Below, in pieces: positions 34,303 to 35,258 of a DNA stretch of 35,258 bases. This DNA comes from Firmicutes bacterium UBA7510. GTDB taxonomy: Bacteria > Bacillota > Clostridia > Tissierellales > Sedimentibacteraceae. Location of the stretch: NCBI GenBank assembly GCA_002479485.1, contig DLNM01000023.1, positions 1 through 35,258 on the forward strand, in the 5' to 3' direction. Position 1 is the stretch's first letter. Every line of letters starts with the position of its first letter. The position numbers were made by a program, and so were the translations under genes. Under the pieces are notes generated by a model. The model made no database searches. It was not told the origin of the DNA and saw nothing but the letters and a program-made list of their open reading frames with translations.

Positions 34303-34779
34303 ATGGAAGAAAACAAATTAACTCATTTTAATGAGAATGGAAGAAGCCGAATGGTTGATGTTAGTGAAAAGGCAGATACCGAAAGAGAGGCAGTGGCAAA
34401 AGGCTCTATAATTATGAAGCCTGAAACTGTACAGTTAATTAAAGAAGGTAAAATGAAAAAAGGTGATGTTTTAGCTGTTGCACAAGTTGGAGGTATTATG
34501 GGTGCCAAAAAAACTTCTGACATAATACCTATGTGCCATAATATTTTTCTAACAGGATGTAATATAGAGTTTGAAATTAAAGAAAATGAAATCATAATTG
34601 AAGCTACATCCAAAACCTATGGAAAAACAGGTGTTGAGATGGAGGCTTTAAGTGCAGTATCAATATGTGCATTGACTATATATGATATGTGTAAGGCTGT
34701 TGATAAAGAAATGAAAATAACAGATATTAGGCTTGTAAAAAAATCAGGTGGAAAGTCAGGAGATGTTGTATATGAATAA
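34303..34779 (+). CDS. moaC: Cyclic pyranopterin monophosphate synthase MoaC
   Basis: A 158-residue cytoplasmic enzyme that converts 3',8-cyclo-GTP to cyclic pyranopterin monophosphate, the step after MoaA. Conserved blocks are LTHFNENGRSRMVDVSEK at the N-terminus, AQVGGIMGAKKTSDIIPMCHNI with the active-site His (about residues 62-83), GKTGVEMEALSAVSICALTIYDMCKAVDK (about 107-135) and the final IRLVKKSGGKSGD. The protein is complete. The ATG has GGAGG close upstream, exposed just after stem 3 of element G. Its last 8 bases overlap the start of the MOSC gene, so translation of the two is likely coupled. Confidence 0.97.
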   Translation: MEENKLTHFNENGRSRMVDVSEKADTEREAVAKGSIIMKPETVQLIKEGKMKKGDVLAVAQVGGIMGAKKTSDIIPMCHNIFLTGCNIEFEIKENEIIIEATSKTYGKTGVEMEALSAVSICALTIYDMCKAVDKEMKITDIRLVKKSGGKSGDVVYE

Positions 34780-35212
34780 AACAGGAAAAGTATTGTCTAT
34801 AAATATAAGTGATAAAAAAGGAATAATTAAAACTCCGGTTGACGAGGCGGTTTTTATAGAGGATTTTGGCATTGAAGGGGATGCCCATGCTGCTAAAGGA
34901 AAAAGACAGGTTAGTCTGCTTGGACAAGACAGCATTGATAAAATGACTGCTATGGGTGTAGATGGCTTAACTAGTGGAAAATTTGCAGAAAATCTAACTG
35001 TTGAGGGTTTTGTTTTATATGAACTGCCTATTGGTACAAGGTTAAAAATAGGTGAAACTATTCAAGAAGTTAGTCAAATAGGCAAGGATTGTCACACTGG
35101 TTGTGCAATTAAACAACAGGTTGGCAAATGTGTTATGCCTACAGAGGGGATTTTTACTATAGTCATTAAAGGTGGAAAAGTAAAAAAAGGCGATTTAATA
35201 GAAATAATATAA
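34772..35212 (+). CDS. MOSC domain-containing protein
   Basis: A 146-residue protein made of one MOSC (MOCO sulfurase C-terminal) beta-barrel domain. Typical features are VFIEDFGIEGDAHAAKG, RQVSLLGQDSID, FAENLTVEGF and the conserved Cys region GKDCHTGCAIKQQVGKCVMPTEGIF. MOSC domains handle sulfur or molybdopterin in cofactor proteins. In clostridial clusters they often accompany MoaC or MoaB, but the exact step is unknown. AGGAG at 34758-34762 fits the ATG at 34772, so the earlier in-frame GTG (34748) and ATG (34763) are less likely. It overlaps moaC by 8 bases. The cluster may continue beyond the window, since no terminator is visible in the last 46 bases. Confidence 0.92.
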   Translation: MNKTGKVLSINISDKKGIIKTPVDEAVFIEDFGIEGDAHAAKGKRQVSLLGQDSIDKMTAMGVDGLTSGKFAENLTVEGFVLYELPIGTRLKIGETIQEVSQIGKDCHTGCAIKQQVGKCVMPTEGIFTIVIKGGKVKKGDLIEII

Positions 35213-35258
35213 TCATTATATAGCCAAGTTCTTCATAAGATTAATTATATAAAAATTA

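Overview
The window is AT-rich chromosomal DNA, and all 27 protein genes look like ordinary housekeeping or metabolic genes of a low-GC, Gram-positive anaerobe of class Clostridia. The signs are strong GGAGG ribosome-binding sites, a clostridial SecA of about 920 residues, a YtaF-type sporulation membrane protein and a tungstate/molybdopterin cluster. A Tissierellales/Sedimentibacter-like genus is possible, but this is only an impression. I see no phage, transposase, CRISPR array, tRNA or rRNA, and no gene-free gap longer than 300 bases.

Layout. 183-4562: GNAT acetyltransferase, glycerate kinase, two tandem type I signal peptidases and an aminoacyl-histidine dipeptidase. 4592-6783: an AraC-type regulator divergent from a GH4 alpha-galactosidase (melA). 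6907-8995: a biotin-dependent carboxyltransferase (5S/OadA-like) divergent from an Lrp/AsnC regulator. 9067-10623: YtaF and an EamA transporter on the minus strand. 10907-17729: two FAD-dependent oxidoreductases, secA, and prfB with its programmed +1 frameshift. 17814-26700: Tex, a HAD phosphatase, a 34-residue membrane protein, a lipoprotein, a UvrD-like helicase, an M32 carboxypeptidase and a MATE transporter.

26721-35212 is a molybdenum/tungsten cofactor locus: promoter, mogA, a Moco-family riboswitch with terminator and antiterminator, tupABC tungstate importer, moeA, a second moeA fused to a periplasmic-binding-protein-like domain, moaA, moaC and a MOSC-domain protein. The riboswitch lies between mogA and tupA, so tungstate uptake and much of cofactor synthesis could be shut off when cofactor is plentiful, while mogA stays on.

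The most unusual structure is a family of modular hairpin elements in seven intergenic spacers: before pepD, the EamA gene, secA, the HAD gene, moeA, moeA2 and moaC. Each starts at or near the upstream stop codon, or in the 5' leader, and ends at the Shine-Dalgarno of the next gene. Each points the same way as that gene. Stem sequences differ between copies by paired changes that preserve base pairing, which suggests selection on RNA structure. I do not recognise this family under any name.
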